Of a stretch of 64,000 nucleotides of DNA, positions 34,393 through 43,251 are shown one piece after another. Every line of letters starts with the position of its first letter. The stretch's first letter is position 1. The stretch comes from UBA3537 sp964219345 (GTDB lineage: Bacteria > Bacteroidota > Bacteroidia > Flavobacteriales > Flavobacteriaceae). Position numbers and translations under genes: made by a program. The DNA lies in the NCBI GenBank assembly GCA_964219345.1, contig CAXPPN010000047.1, forward strand, positions 1 to 64,000, read 5' to 3'. Below the pieces are notes generated by a model. The model was given only the letters and a program-made list of their open reading frames with translations. It made no database searches and was not told the DNA's origin.

Positions 34393-35400
34393 TTATACAT
34401 CTGCAGATTTTACAGTTTTGATGATTCGTGCTGCAATTTTGTATGGATCACCGTTTGAAGCAGGACGTCTATCTTCTAACCAGCCTTTCCATCCTTTTTC
34501 TACGGTAATGATTGGGATTCGTATTGACGCTCCACGATCTGAAACTCCAAAACTGAATTGATCGATAGATTGTGTTTCGTGATCTCCAGTAAGTCTTTGA
34601 TCGTTGTAAGCTCCATATACTTCAATATGTTCTTTAACCACAGGTCTAAAAGCTTCACATATTTTTTCATATGTTTCTTTAGAACCACATGTTCTTAGTG
34701 TTGAGTTAGAGAAATTAGCGTGCATACCTGAACCATTCCAATCGGTGTTACCAAGAGGTTTTGGATGCCAAACGACTTGAAGACCATATTGTTCTCCAAT
34801 TCGTTCTAATAAATATCGAGATACCCAAATTTCATCTCCTGCTTGTTTAGCTCCTTTAGCAAAACATTGAAACTCCCATTGTCCAGCTGCTACTTCAGCA
34901 TTGATTCCTTCTACATTGATTCCAGCTTCAATTAGAACGTCTAGATGTTCTTCTACCATATCTCTAGCAAATGCATTCTTTGCACCTACAGAACAGTAAA
35001 ACTGACCTTGTGGAGTTTGGTCTTTTGGAAAGCCAACAGGTAAATTGGTCTCTACATCATACAAGAAATATTCTTGTTCAAATCCAAACCAGAAGTCCTC
35101 ATCTTCGTCGTCAATTGTAGCTCTTCCATTAGTCTCGTGAGCTGTACCATCGGCATTAAGAACCTCCGTCATAACGAGGTATCCATCTTTTCTTTGCGGG
35201 TCTGGGTAAATTGCAACAGGTTTTAGTAAACAATCTGAGCTTCCGCCCTCTGCTTGTTGAGTAGAGGATCCATCAAATGACCAAACAGGACAGTCTTCCA
35301 ATTTTCCGCTAAAATCTTCAACAATTTTGGTTTTACTTCTTAAGCTTTGAGTTGGTTTGTAACCATCTAACCATATGTACTCTAGTTTTGATTTTGACAT
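34393..35400 (-). CDS. glnA: glutamine synthetase, type II (eukaryotic-like)
   Basis: The 335-residue enzyme makes glutamine from glutamate, ammonia and ATP. It has the beta-grasp start (YIWLDGYKPTQSLRSKT, then VWSFDGSSTQQAEG), the FGFEQEYFL active-site block (about 106-114) and GSGMHANFSNSTLR with EDRRPASNGDPYKI at the end. Size and motifs match type II enzymes, shorter than the usual bacterial type I. A type III enzyme is encoded divergently 255 bases away, so this strain has two unrelated classes. Adenylylation, as in type I, is not expected. Confidence 0.93.
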   Translation of the reverse strand: MSKSKLEYIWLDGYKPTQSLRSKTKIVEDFSGKLEDCPVWSFDGSSTQQAEGGSSDCLLKPVAIYPDPQRKDGYLVMTEVLNADGTAHETNGRATIDDEDEDFWFGFEQEYFLYDVETNLPVGFPKDQTPQGQFYCSVGAKNAFARDMVEEHLDVLIEAGINVEGINAEVAAGQWEFQCFAKGAKQAGDEIWVSRYLLERIGEQYGLQVVWHPKPLGNTDWNGSGMHANFSNSTLRTCGSKETYEKICEAFRPVVKEHIEVYGAYNDQRLTGDHETQSIDQFSFGVSDRGASIRIPIITVEKGWKGWLEDRRPASNGDPYKIAARIIKTVKSADV

Positions 35401-35437
35401 GATATTGCTGTTAAATTGATTAATACAAAAATAATGG

Positions 35438-35445
35438 CAAATATA
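35438..35445 (-). promoter_or_regulatory. possible -7 element for glnA
   Basis: TATATTTG on the minus strand fits TAnnTTTG and lies 37 bases before the ATG. The divergent 255-bp region (35401-35655) holds no clear -33 and no other feature I can name, apart from a TAATTTTG (35624-35631) on the plus strand ahead of the type III gene. Confidence 0.4.
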
Positions 35446-35655
35446 ATAATAAGGTTCCTTACACTATTAATCTAAGGGTTTAAATTATCAACATTATTGT
35501 TTTTTTTATGTAACCCCTATTTTTTTGTGGGTATAATCGAATTATTTGTAATTTTTAATATGATAAATTTTCAAATTGTTAATAAATATTATTTGCTTAG
35601 TGAATTTTTACTCTTAAGAATCTTAATTTTGTTATAGAATTAAAAACCTATTATT

Positions 35656-37842
35656 ATGTCTACATTACGCTTTCATGCACTTAAATCATCTATGAACAGA
35701 GCTTCAATATCAATTCAAGAAGATTCCAAGCGATCTCAAGCTTATGGTTCAAATGTTTTTGGAAATGCTGCCATGCGCAGTTCTTTGCCAAAAGCAACGT
35801 TTAAAAACCTATCAACAGCTATTGAAAAAAATCAAACGATAAGTCGTGATATTGCCGACCAAATTGCAACAGCTATGAAAGAATGGGCAATGGCCAAAGG
35901 TGTAACACACTATACCCATTGGTTTCAACCTCTTACTGGTGCAACTGCTGAAAAACATGATGCTTTTTTTGAAACTGTAGGACCTGGAGAAGCTATTGAA
36001 CAATTTGAAGGCAACCAACTAGTGCAGCAAGAACCCGATGCATCTTCATTTCCAAATGGTGGAATTCGCAATACATTTGAAGCTCGCGGATATACTGCAT
36101 GGGACCCAACTTCTCCAGCTTTTATTTTTGGAACAACGCTGTGTATACCAACAGTTTTTGTAGCATATACTGGCGAAGCCCTTGACTATAAAACCCCACT
36201 TCTTCGCGCCTTACATGCTGTTGATGATGCAGCGACTTCAGTGGCACGTTATTTTGATAAAAACGTCAAGAAAGTTTCGGCCTCATTGGGTTGGGAACAA
36301 GAATATTTTTTGATTGATAAATCCCTTGCCGTTTCTAGACCAGATTTGGAACTTACCGGAAGAACACTTTTAGGACATTCCTCGGCCAAAGGGCAGCAAT
36401 TAGATGATCACTACTTTGGAACTATTCCAACACGTGCTTTAAATTTTATGCGTGATTTAGAAAAAGAATCTATTCTTTTGGGAATACCCGTAAAAACGCG
36501 TCACAATGAAGTTGCTCCAAATCAATTTGAATTGGCACCAATCTATGAAGAAGCAAATCTTGCTGTTGATCATAATTCCTTGGTAATGGACTTGATGAAA
36601 AAAGTAGCTGAACGCCATCATTTTAAAGTTTTATTTCATGAAAAACCATTTGCAGGAGTCAATGGTTCAGGAAAGCATAATAATTGGAGTTTGAGCACAG
36701 ATACAGGCGTAAATCTTTTGGCTCCGGGAAAAACACCAATGAGTAATTTACAATTTCTTACCTTTTTTATTAATACAATTAAAGCAGTTTGTGATAATGA
36801 AGAATTATTGCGTGCATCTATTGCATCAGCGAGTAACGACCATCGACTAGGCGCAAATGAAGCTCCACCTGCTATTATGTCTGTATTTATTGGGGCACAA
36901 CTCACAAAAGTTTTAAGTGAACTTGAAGGTGTTACAAAAGGTAAATTATCACCAAAAGAAAAAACAGATTTAAAACTGAATGTTGTCGGAAAAATTCCTG
37001 AAATTCTTTTAGATAATACAGATCGAAATCGTACATCACCTTTTGCTTTTACTGGAAATAAATTTGAATTTCGTGCTGTGGGGTCTACGGCCAATTGTGC
37101 CAATCCAATGACGGTACTCAATACAATTGTTGCCAAACAACTGATAGATTTTAAAGCAGAAGCAGATATTTTAATAGACAAAAAAGGGCTTAAAAAAGAT
37201 GAAGCTATTTTTAACGTTTTGAGAGAGTATATCAAAACTTCAAAATCGATTTTATTTGAAGGGAATGGGTATGGAGAAGCTTGGCAAAAAGAAGCTAAAA
37301 AGCGTGGCTTAAGCAACAATAAAAATACACCAGAAGCTTTGAAAGTAAAAATTGCACCATCAACAATAGCACTATATGAAGAATTGGGAGTGATGAATAA
37401 AACCGAAATTGAAGCACGCTATGAAATTGAGGTTGAAGATTATATCAACCGAATCCAAATTGAAGGGCGTGTTCTAGGCGATGTTGCACGAAATCATATC
37501 ATACCTACAGCGGTAAAATATCAAAATATCCTTATCAATAATGTTCGAGGATTAATAGATATTTATGGTAATGATTTTAAAAAATATGCTAGTGAGCAAT
37601 TGATTCTGATTAAGGATATATCAACCTATATTGAGTCCATTAATTCTGGAGTAACAAAAATGATCAATGAACGAAAAAAAGCAAATGTTGTTGAAGAATC
37701 CATCAACAAAGCTGAGGCTTATTGTAATAAGGTAAAGCCATTTTTTGATGAAATTCGTTACAACTGTGATAAACTAGAATTATTGATAGACGACGAACTA
37801 TGGCCACTACCAAAATACAGGGAGTTACTTTTTACAAGATAG
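35656..37842 (+). CDS. glutamine synthetase, type III
   Basis: The 728-residue enzyme is the large glutamine synthetase class (GSIII, GlnN) common in Bacteroidota. It has the type III N-terminal domain (FKNLSTAIEKN; WAMAKGVTHYTHWFQPLTG), the SLGWEQEYFLIDKSLA active-site block (about 213-228), the ATP site AGVNGSGKHNNWSLS (about 334-348), the SNDHRLGANEAPPAIMSVFIG block, then the NRTSPFAFTGNKFEFRAVGS segment. A C-terminal helical part follows. Presence beside a type II enzyme suggests different expression or affinity. Expression control is not evident in the sequence. Confidence 0.93.
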   Translation: MSTLRFHALKSSMNRASISIQEDSKRSQAYGSNVFGNAAMRSSLPKATFKNLSTAIEKNQTISRDIADQIATAMKEWAMAKGVTHYTHWFQPLTGATAEKHDAFFETVGPGEAIEQFEGNQLVQQEPDASSFPNGGIRNTFEARGYTAWDPTSPAFIFGTTLCIPTVFVAYTGEALDYKTPLLRALHAVDDAATSVARYFDKNVKKVSASLGWEQEYFLIDKSLAVSRPDLELTGRTLLGHSSAKGQQLDDHYFGTIPTRALNFMRDLEKESILLGIPVKTRHNEVAPNQFELAPIYEEANLAVDHNSLVMDLMKKVAERHHFKVLFHEKPFAGVNGSGKHNNWSLSTDTGVNLLAPGKTPMSNLQFLTFFINTIKAVCDNEELLRASIASASNDHRLGANEAPPAIMSVFIGAQLTKVLSELEGVTKGKLSPKEKTDLKLNVVGKIPEILLDNTDRNRTSPFAFTGNKFEFRAVGSTANCANPMTVLNTIVAKQLIDFKAEADILIDKKGLKKDEAIFNVLREYIKTSKSILFEGNGYGEAWQKEAKKRGLSNNKNTPEALKVKIAPSTIALYEELGVMNKTEIEARYEIEVEDYINRIQIEGRVLGDVARNHIIPTAVKYQNILINNVRGLIDIYGNDFKKYASEQLILIKDISTYIESINSGVTKMINERKKANVVEESINKAEAYCNKVKPFFDEIRYNCDKLELLIDDELWPLPKYRELLFTR

Positions 37843-37892
37843 GTGCTGAAAATTTTTAAACGTTTTTTATTCCAAAACATCAAATACTGTAT

Positions 37893-37900
37893 TACATTTG
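37893..37900 (+). promoter_or_regulatory. possible -7 element for purM
   Basis: TACATTTG fits TAnnTTTG and lies 16 bases before the ATG at 37917. A -33 match is not evident. Confidence 0.35.
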
Positions 37901-37916
37901 TAATTCATAAAAATTT

Positions 37917-39095
37917 ATGGGAAACGAGGTAAGCCAAAGGTATGCACAACGTGGTGTTTCAGCATCCAAAGAAGATGTGCACAATGCAATAAAAAATATA
38001 GACAAAGGATTGTTTCCCAAAGCATTCTGTAAAATTGTTCCAGACCATCTAACGCATGATGACAACTATTGTCTAGTGATGCATGCAGATGGAGCGGGTA
38101 CCAAAAGTTCGTTGGCCTACGCCTATTGGAAAGAAACAGGTGATCTCTCTGTTTGGAAAGGCATTGCTCAAGATGCACTCATTATGAATATTGATGACTT
38201 ATTATGTGTTGGAGCAACAGATGATATTATGCTGTCATCTACTATAGGAAGGAATAAAAATTTGATTCCAGGAGAAGTAATTTCAGCAATTATTAACGGT
38301 ACAGAGGAACTTATTTCAGATTTAAAAAAACATGGCGTTACTATTCATTCTACAGGTGGAGAAACCGCTGATGTTGGTGATCTTGTTCGAACCATTATTG
38401 TAGATTCTACAGTAACCGCACGCATGAAACGAAGTGCTGTCATAGACAATGCCAATATTCGCCCTGGCGATGTTATTGTTGGATTGGCCTCTTTTGGAAA
38501 AGCCACTTACGAACATCAGTACAATGGCGGCATGGGGAGCAATGGATTGACCTCTGCAAGACACGATGTTTTTCATAAAAATATTGCCGAAAAATATCCA
38601 GAAACTTTTGATGCTGCTGTTCCCGAAGAATTGGTCTATTCAGGTCAAATTCAACTAACAGATGCTGTGGAAAATTCTCCAATAGATGCCGGTAAACTTG
38701 TACTTTCTCCTACACGAACCTATGCGCCAATAATCAAAGCAATTTTAGATGCTTTATCCGCAGAAAATATTCATGGAATGATTCATTGTAGCGGAGGAGC
38801 ACAAACAAAAATTCTACATTTTATTGATGAACATCACATCATAAAAGACAATATGTTCTCCATTCCACCTTTGTTCAAATTGATTCAAGAACAGTCCAAA
38901 ACAGATTGGAAAGAGATGTATCAGGTGTTCAATTGTGGTCATAGAATGGAGCTGTATGTTCAGCCAGAAATTGCAAAAGACATTATTGAAATTGCTTCAA
39001 AATTTGATGTTGATGCACAAATTATAGGTAGAGTAGAAGCTTCACCAACAAAAAAATTGACCATCAAAAGCAATTTTGGAACGTTTGAGTATTAG
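37917..39095 (+). CDS. purM: phosphoribosylformylglycinamidine cyclo-ligase-like protein (AIR synthase)
   Basis: The 392-residue protein is an AIR-synthase-family member of the length usual in Bacteroidota. It begins QRYAQRGVSASKEDVHNAI and has the ATP-binding blocks MHADGAGTKSSLAY (about 54-67), NIDDLLCVGATD and STGGETADVGDLVRTIIVD (about 144-162), then GLASFGKATYEHQYNGGMGSNG. PurM makes AIR in de novo purine synthesis. The sequence is diverged from E. coli PurM, so its exact step is inferred from the family and from the pyrF/prfA neighbours rather than shown. Confidence 0.85.
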   Translation: MGNEVSQRYAQRGVSASKEDVHNAIKNIDKGLFPKAFCKIVPDHLTHDDNYCLVMHADGAGTKSSLAYAYWKETGDLSVWKGIAQDALIMNIDDLLCVGATDDIMLSSTIGRNKNLIPGEVISAIINGTEELISDLKKHGVTIHSTGGETADVGDLVRTIIVDSTVTARMKRSAVIDNANIRPGDVIVGLASFGKATYEHQYNGGMGSNGLTSARHDVFHKNIAEKYPETFDAAVPEELVYSGQIQLTDAVENSPIDAGKLVLSPTRTYAPIIKAILDALSAENIHGMIHCSGGAQTKILHFIDEHHIIKDNMFSIPPLFKLIQEQSKTDWKEMYQVFNCGHRMELYVQPEIAKDIIEIASKFDVDAQIIGRVEASPTKKLTIKSNFGTFEY

Positions 39096-39124
39096 TTTTT
39101 AAGGTAAATTTCGTCTTAAAGTAC

Positions 39125-39132
39125 TATTTTTG
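39125..39132 (+). promoter_or_regulatory. possible -7 element for prfA-pyrF
   Basis: TATTTTTG fits TAnnTTTG and lies 19 bases before the prfA ATG. No -33 match at 17-23 bases. Confidence 0.35.
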
Positions 39133-39151
39133 CTCACAATATTTATAATTC

Positions 39152-40228
39152 ATGTTAGAGAGAATTCAAATTATACAACAACGTTTCGATGAGGTTAGCG
39201 ACCTTATTATTCAACCAGATATTATTTCTGACCAAAAGCGTTATGTTCAAATTAACAAGGAATATAAAGATTTAAAGAAAATTTTAGATCGAGGCGAAAT
39301 CTATAAATCGCTTGTATCAAATATAGATGAAGCTCAAGAAATTATTGCAGACGGAAGTGATACAGAAATGGTAGAAATGGCCAAAATGCAACTCGATGAA
39401 GCCAAGTCAAAACTTCCTGAAATTGAAGAAGAAATTAAATTTCTATTAATTCCAAAAGATCCTGAAGATGCCAAAAATGTGGTTGTTGAGGTTCGTGCAG
39501 GAACTGGAGGAGATGAAGCTAGTATTTTTGCAGGCGACTTACATAGAATGTATACAAAATATTGTGAATCAAAAGGTTGGAAAGTAGATGTTGTAGATTT
39601 TAATGAGGGCACTTCGGGAGGATACAAAGAAATTATTTTTGAAGTTTCTGGAGAAGATGTTTATGGGACCATGAAATTTGAAGCTGGAGTACATCGTGTA
39701 CAACGCGTACCTCAAACAGAAACTCAAGGTAGAGTACATACAAGTGCGGCTTCTGTTATTGTTTTGCCCGAAGCCGAAGAATTTGATATAGAACTCGATA
39801 TGACTGAGGTTCGAATCGAAAGAACAACATCAACAGGACCTGGCGGTCAGTCTGTAAATACGACTTACTCTGCGATTAAACTTCATCATGAGCCAACAGG
39901 AATGATTGTAAGTTGTCAAGATCAAAAATCTTCGCACAAAAATCTTGAAAAAGCACTAAAAGTTTTACGCTCTCGTTTATATGAAATGGAACTAGCCAAA
40001 AAGCAAGCAGCCGATTCCGAAAAACGAAAAAGTATGGTGTCTTCTGGTGATCGAAGTGCAAAAATTAGAACTTACAACTATCCACAAGGCCGTGTTACTG
40101 ACCATAGAATTGGATTGACTTTATACGATTTATCCAATATCATAAATGGAGACGTACAAAAAATAATAGACGAGCTAATGCTTGCCGAAAATACAGAAAA
40201 ACTAAAAGCCGATTCAGACTTAATTTAA
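39152..40228 (+). CDS. prfA: peptide chain release factor 1
   Basis: RF1 reads UAA and UAG and frees the finished protein. The 358-residue protein has the catalytic GGQ loop (STGPGGQSVNTTYSAI, about 228-243) whose Gln is normally methylated. The codon-recognition region is near residues 184-192, around RVPQTETQGRVHTSAASV; RF1 carries PxT there, visible as VPQTE. The RF1-type length and this tripeptide variant make RF1 more likely than RF2. It is followed at 3 bases by pyrF. Confidence 0.94.
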   Translation: MLERIQIIQQRFDEVSDLIIQPDIISDQKRYVQINKEYKDLKKILDRGEIYKSLVSNIDEAQEIIADGSDTEMVEMAKMQLDEAKSKLPEIEEEIKFLLIPKDPEDAKNVVVEVRAGTGGDEASIFAGDLHRMYTKYCESKGWKVDVVDFNEGTSGGYKEIIFEVSGEDVYGTMKFEAGVHRVQRVPQTETQGRVHTSAASVIVLPEAEEFDIELDMTEVRIERTTSTGPGGQSVNTTYSAIKLHHEPTGMIVSCQDQKSSHKNLEKALKVLRSRLYEMELAKKQAADSEKRKSMVSSGDRSAKIRTYNYPQGRVTDHRIGLTLYDLSNIINGDVQKIIDELMLAENTEKLKADSDLI

Positions 40229-40231
40229 GCT

Positions 40232-41050
40232 ATGAATACAGAAAAATTGGTATCGGAAATAAAAAGAAAACAATCGTTTCTTTGCATTGGTTTAGATGTT
40301 GATTTATCCAAAATCCCAGAACATCTTCTTGAGCTATCCTCACCAATTTTTGAATTTAACAAAGCCATAATAGACGCAACACACCATTTGTGTGTGGCCT
40401 ATAAACCCAATATTGCTTTTTATGAGGCTTATGGTCTAGAGGGGTGGAAAGCCCTAAAACTTACCATCGATTATTTGAATACAAATTATCCCGAAATCTT
40501 TACTATTGCTGATGCAAAACGTGGAGATATTGGAAATACAAGCAGTATGTATGCCAAAGCATTTTTTGAAGATTTAGGTTTTGATAGCATAACTACCGCT
40601 CCATATATGGGTAAAGATTCTATTGAACCCTTTTTAGCCTTTGAGGATAAACATACCATTTTATTGGCGCTAACATCAAACTCTGGAGCTTTTGATTTTC
40701 AGACTTTAGAGTCCAATTCAAAACCCTTTTACCAATCGGTTTTGGAAACCTCAAAAACATGGAACAATTCCAAGAATTTGATGTATGTTGTTGGTGCTAC
40801 AAAAGCAGAATTTTTTAAATCCATTAGAGAAATTATTCCAGATCACTTTTTGTTGGTGCCAGGTGTTGGTGCACAAGGAGGAAGTTTGGAAGACGTTTGT
40901 AGATATGGTTTAAATTCAAATATAGGCCTATTGATTAACTCATCAAGAGGGATCATATATGCCTCCAAAACCAAAGATTTTGCTGCACATGCAGCACAAA
41001 AAGCCAAAGATTTACAACAGCAAATGAAATCAATTTTGCTGGGTAATTAA
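40232..41050 (+). CDS. pyrF: orotidine 5'-phosphate decarboxylase
   Basis: PyrF removes CO2 from OMP to make UMP. The 272-residue protein is the longer type of the family with FLCIGLDVD near the start (about 16-24), KPNIAFYEAYG (about 56-66), the catalytic ADAKRGDIGNTSSMYA (about 92-107) with the Asp-Lys pair, and the phosphate-binding LVPGVGAQGG and NSSRGIIYAS blocks. It overlaps nothing and ends the purM-prfA-pyrF run. Confidence 0.95.
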   Translation: MNTEKLVSEIKRKQSFLCIGLDVDLSKIPEHLLELSSPIFEFNKAIIDATHHLCVAYKPNIAFYEAYGLEGWKALKLTIDYLNTNYPEIFTIADAKRGDIGNTSSMYAKAFFEDLGFDSITTAPYMGKDSIEPFLAFEDKHTILLALTSNSGAFDFQTLESNSKPFYQSVLETSKTWNNSKNLMYVVGATKAEFFKSIREIIPDHFLLVPGVGAQGGSLEDVCRYGLNSNIGLLINSSRGIIYASKTKDFAAHAAQKAKDLQQQMKSILLGN

Positions 41051-41105
41051 AACCTAGATTTAACTTAGCACGATATTTGTTACATTTTTAAATAACAAAT
41101 TAATT

Positions 41106-41237
41106 ATGATGCGTTTTAAATTTATCAAATCTACCCTTGTTTTGGGTATTTTCTTTCTTTCAGGTTTAGACACAACATTTTCAAAAAAGTCACATTTTTT
41201 TACAACTTTTTTTCAAAAAAAAATAAGTTGTCTTTAG
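41106..41237 (+). CDS. possible small secreted peptide (43 aa), maybe truncated
   Basis: A short frame starts with two ATGs and gives MMRFKFIKSTLVLGIFFLSGLDTTFS, a good signal peptide, followed by a short tail ending KISCL. The tail crosses a run of nine As, where slippage or mutation could have shortened a longer protein; other frames after the run read KNKLSLEEKINYQ. The gene is between pyrF and a convergent small gene. No family is recognised. It may be a small secreted protein or the broken start of one. Confidence 0.35.
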   Translation: MMRFKFIKSTLVLGIFFLSGLDTTFSKKSHFFTTFFQKKISCL

Positions 41238-41294
41238 AAGAAAAAATAAATTACCAATAACTTGTTGATTATGAGGAAAATAAAAAGAAAAAAA

Positions 41295-41687
41295 TTATAG
41301 TGTTAGCATCCACTTTTTTTGTAGTTTTTTAAATTTCTTAATTTCTTTTTTTAAAATCAATAGAAAATCTCGACCATTACTACTACAATGTTCTAGGCGT
41401 TTGCAATTTTGAGTCAAACGATAGGTAAGCCAATCTAGAGTATGGGCATGAAAATATTTATTTTCAGAAAAAGAAGATGCTTCTGCTTTTAAAAGTTCAG
41501 TTGACAACGAAATGGAGTGTTGTACAATATCACCAGAAAAATAAATATCTGGATTTTCTTGTCCATTTTCGGAGAGAGGAGCAAGGTCAGTATTTAAATA
41601 ATCGGAGATGTATTTAGATAGCATGCCAATTTCCTGCGCTTTTTTATAAATCGCTGAATTAAAATAGGAATTGCTTTTGTGGTACAT
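41295..41687 (-). CDS. hypothetical protein, 130 residues
   Basis: This is a mostly helical, soluble protein with no signal peptide (MYHKSNSYFNSAIYKKAQEI, HTLDWLTYRLTQNCKRLEHC) and a basic C-terminus (KKEIKKFKKLQKKW). I cannot assign it to a family. It is divergent from the lrp-like gene with a 121-bp region that holds the palindrome 41701-41719, so the regulator could control it. Confidence 0.6.
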   Translation of the reverse strand: MYHKSNSYFNSAIYKKAQEIGMLSKYISDYLNTDLAPLSENGQENPDIYFSGDIVQHSISLSTELLKAEASSFSENKYFHAHTLDWLTYRLTQNCKRLEHCSSNGRDFLLILKKEIKKFKKLQKKWMLTL

Positions 41688-41700
41688 CTCAAGTCATAAA

Positions 41701-41719
41701 TTGTAATGTAAAATTACAA
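41701..41719. promoter_or_regulatory. palindrome in the lrp upstream region, candidate autoregulatory site
   Basis: TTGTAAT (41701-41707) and ATTACAA (41713-41719) form a perfect 7-bp inverted repeat around GTAAA. It contains ATGTAAAATTACA (41706-41718), also found in reverse complement at 30099-30111. A related ATGTAATTTTT lies at 41750-41760. Such AT-rich palindromes fit Lrp/AsnC sites. Confidence 0.5.
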
Positions 41720-41808
41720 ATGATTAAAACTATTTTTATTTTAATATTAATGTAATTTTTAATTTTATATTAATTTTTTTATTATTTTTAACTAAATATC
41801 TTTAAAAA

Positions 41809-42249
41809 ATGAAATTAGATGCTATTCATTCCAAGATTTTAAATTTTTTACAAAAAAATTCCCGTATTTCAAGTACTGAAATCGCAAAGCAAGTTGGTAT
41901 TTCCTCTCCAGCTGTTGCAGAGCGTATTAAAAAAATGGAAGATTTTGGGGTCATTTCTGGGTACTATACAAAAGTAGACCACAACAAACTTGGTTATGGA
42001 CTTCGAGCGCTAATTACTGTTCGTGCTTTTATGGGACGCCTAAAACCTTTTTTACATCATGTAAAATCTTATAAAGAGGTTGTCAATTGTTACAGGATTA
42101 CTGGAAACGAAAATATTGTGATGGAAGTTGTTTTTGAAAATCAACACCATTTAGAGAAATTTATAGACGAACTCATCACATATGGTGAAACAAAAACACA
42201 AATTATTCTTTCTAATGTTGTTGCACACAACCCAATTGATAAAGTATAG
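41809..42249 (+). CDS. Lrp/AsnC-family transcriptional regulator
   Basis: The 146-residue protein has the standard two parts: an N-terminal winged helix-turn-helix (about 1-50: LDAIHSKILNFLQKNSRISSTEIAKQVGISSPAVAERIKKMEDFGVISGY) and a C-terminal RAM ligand-binding domain (about 65-140). Family members bind amino acids and assemble as octamers. Its own upstream region holds a palindrome. Which amino acid it senses is unknown. A shared motif with the hutU region hints at control of amino-acid breakdown. Confidence 0.93.
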   Translation: MKLDAIHSKILNFLQKNSRISSTEIAKQVGISSPAVAERIKKMEDFGVISGYYTKVDHNKLGYGLRALITVRAFMGRLKPFLHHVKSYKEVVNCYRITGNENIVMEVVFENQHHLEKFIDELITYGETKTQIILSNVVAHNPIDKV

Positions 42250-42253
42250 TCTT

Positions 42254-42859
42254 ATGAGTCTTAGGGTCAAAATAGTTTTAATTGTTATTGGTTTACTTTT
42301 ATTCAATGTTTCTTGTACAGAAAAAAAAGTTCGAATGACATACAATTCAGCATTTCAAAAAAAAATGAATGAAATGTTTAAGGATGCTTCAAAATCGCCA
42401 CTAAAATCTAATGATTTAAAAACGTTTTTATCACTTTCATTTTTTCCAATAGATTCTAGCTTTGTAGTCAAAGCAAAATTGACACCAACTCCAACCTCCG
42501 AATATTTTGATATGAAAACAACTACAAAACGGGTGTCAAAAGAACGTGTTTATGGCGTGTTATCTTTTGAATTGCTGCAACAAACTTTTGAGCTTAATGT
42601 CTATCAAGGAAAAGATTCTACAGAAGTAAAATCCAATTATCTTTTTCTTCCTTTTTTGGATGATACCAATGGCATTTCTACCTATGGTGGTGGTCGTTAT
42701 ATGGATTTGAAAGTGCCTAAATCAGATAGTATTTGGCTTGATTTCAATACAGCCTATAATCCATATTGTGTATATAATGAGCGTTATTCTTGCCCCATTG
42801 TTCCACGTCAAAATTACGTTCCTATACAGATTAAAGCAGGAGTAAAACGCTTCAAGTAA
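42254..42859 (+). CDS. DUF1684 lipoprotein
   Basis: From the ATG at 42254, 4 bases after the regulator stop, the product has 201 residues with a lipoprotein signal (LLFNVSC21TEKK). An upstream in-frame start at 42182 lies inside the lrp-like gene. The mature part matches DUF1684: FFPIDSSFVVKAKLTPT, then LFLPFLDDTNGISTYGGGRYMDL and FNTAYNPYCVYNERYSCPIVP, with two conserved Cys. Function is not known. It is convergent with crcB, one base apart. Confidence 0.87.
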   Translation: MSLRVKIVLIVIGLLLFNVSCTEKKVRMTYNSAFQKKMNEMFKDASKSPLKSNDLKTFLSLSFFPIDSSFVVKAKLTPTPTSEYFDMKTTTKRVSKERVYGVLSFELLQQTFELNVYQGKDSTEVKSNYLFLPFLDDTNGISTYGGGRYMDLKVPKSDSIWLDFNTAYNPYCVYNERYSCPIVPRQNYVPIQIKAGVKRFK

Positions 42860-42860
42860 T

Positions 42861-43232
42861 TTAGAAATTTTTCGATATAATTAGACCCAAAACTACAGCA
42901 GCAATTCCCAAAATTAATGACCCCAAAGTATAGCTGATAAATTGAATATAATCACCAGATTTTAGAAACATTTGATTTTCCATAGCAAAGGCCGAAAATG
43001 TGGTAAATCCGCCACAAAATCCTGTGATTAAAAGTAAGCTTTGAGTTTCTGAAAGCCCACCGTTCTTTAGCCCAAGACCAAAAAGAAACCCAATCAGCAG
43101 ACTTCCAACAACATTGACGGTCATTGTTCCTATTGGAAATGCACCTAGTAAATTATGAAATAGCTTTCCAATCAAATATCGTAAAACACTTCCCAATCCA
43201 CCACCTATAAACACTAATAAAGCATATTTCAT
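42861..43232 (-). CDS. crcB: fluoride channel CrcB (Fluc)
   Basis: The 123-residue protein has four membrane spans and the family motifs GGGLGSVLRYLIGK (about 10-23) and GFCGGFTTFSAFAMEN (about 71-86) with the central Gly-Thr-Phe pattern. Fluc proteins work as dual-topology dimers that let fluoride out. Only one crcB is visible here, as needed for homodimers. Only 19 bases lie between it and the upstream gene, so a fluoride riboswitch directly upstream is excluded. Confidence 0.94.
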   Translation of the reverse strand: MKYALLVFIGGGLGSVLRYLIGKLFHNLLGAFPIGTMTVNVVGSLLIGFLFGLGLKNGGLSETQSLLLITGFCGGFTTFSAFAMENQMFLKSGDYIQFISYTLGSLILGIAAVVLGLIISKNF

Positions 43233-43251
43233 ATTATTTTTTTATTTTTAA

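Noticed and set aside
36636..37319. 227-codon open frame on the minus strand inside the type III glutamine synthetase
   Set aside because: Antisense shadow of a strongly conserved gene; no domain and no upstream signals.
43233..43251. Fluoride riboswitch in front of crcB
   Set aside because: Only 19 bases separate the genes, too short for the riboswitch.
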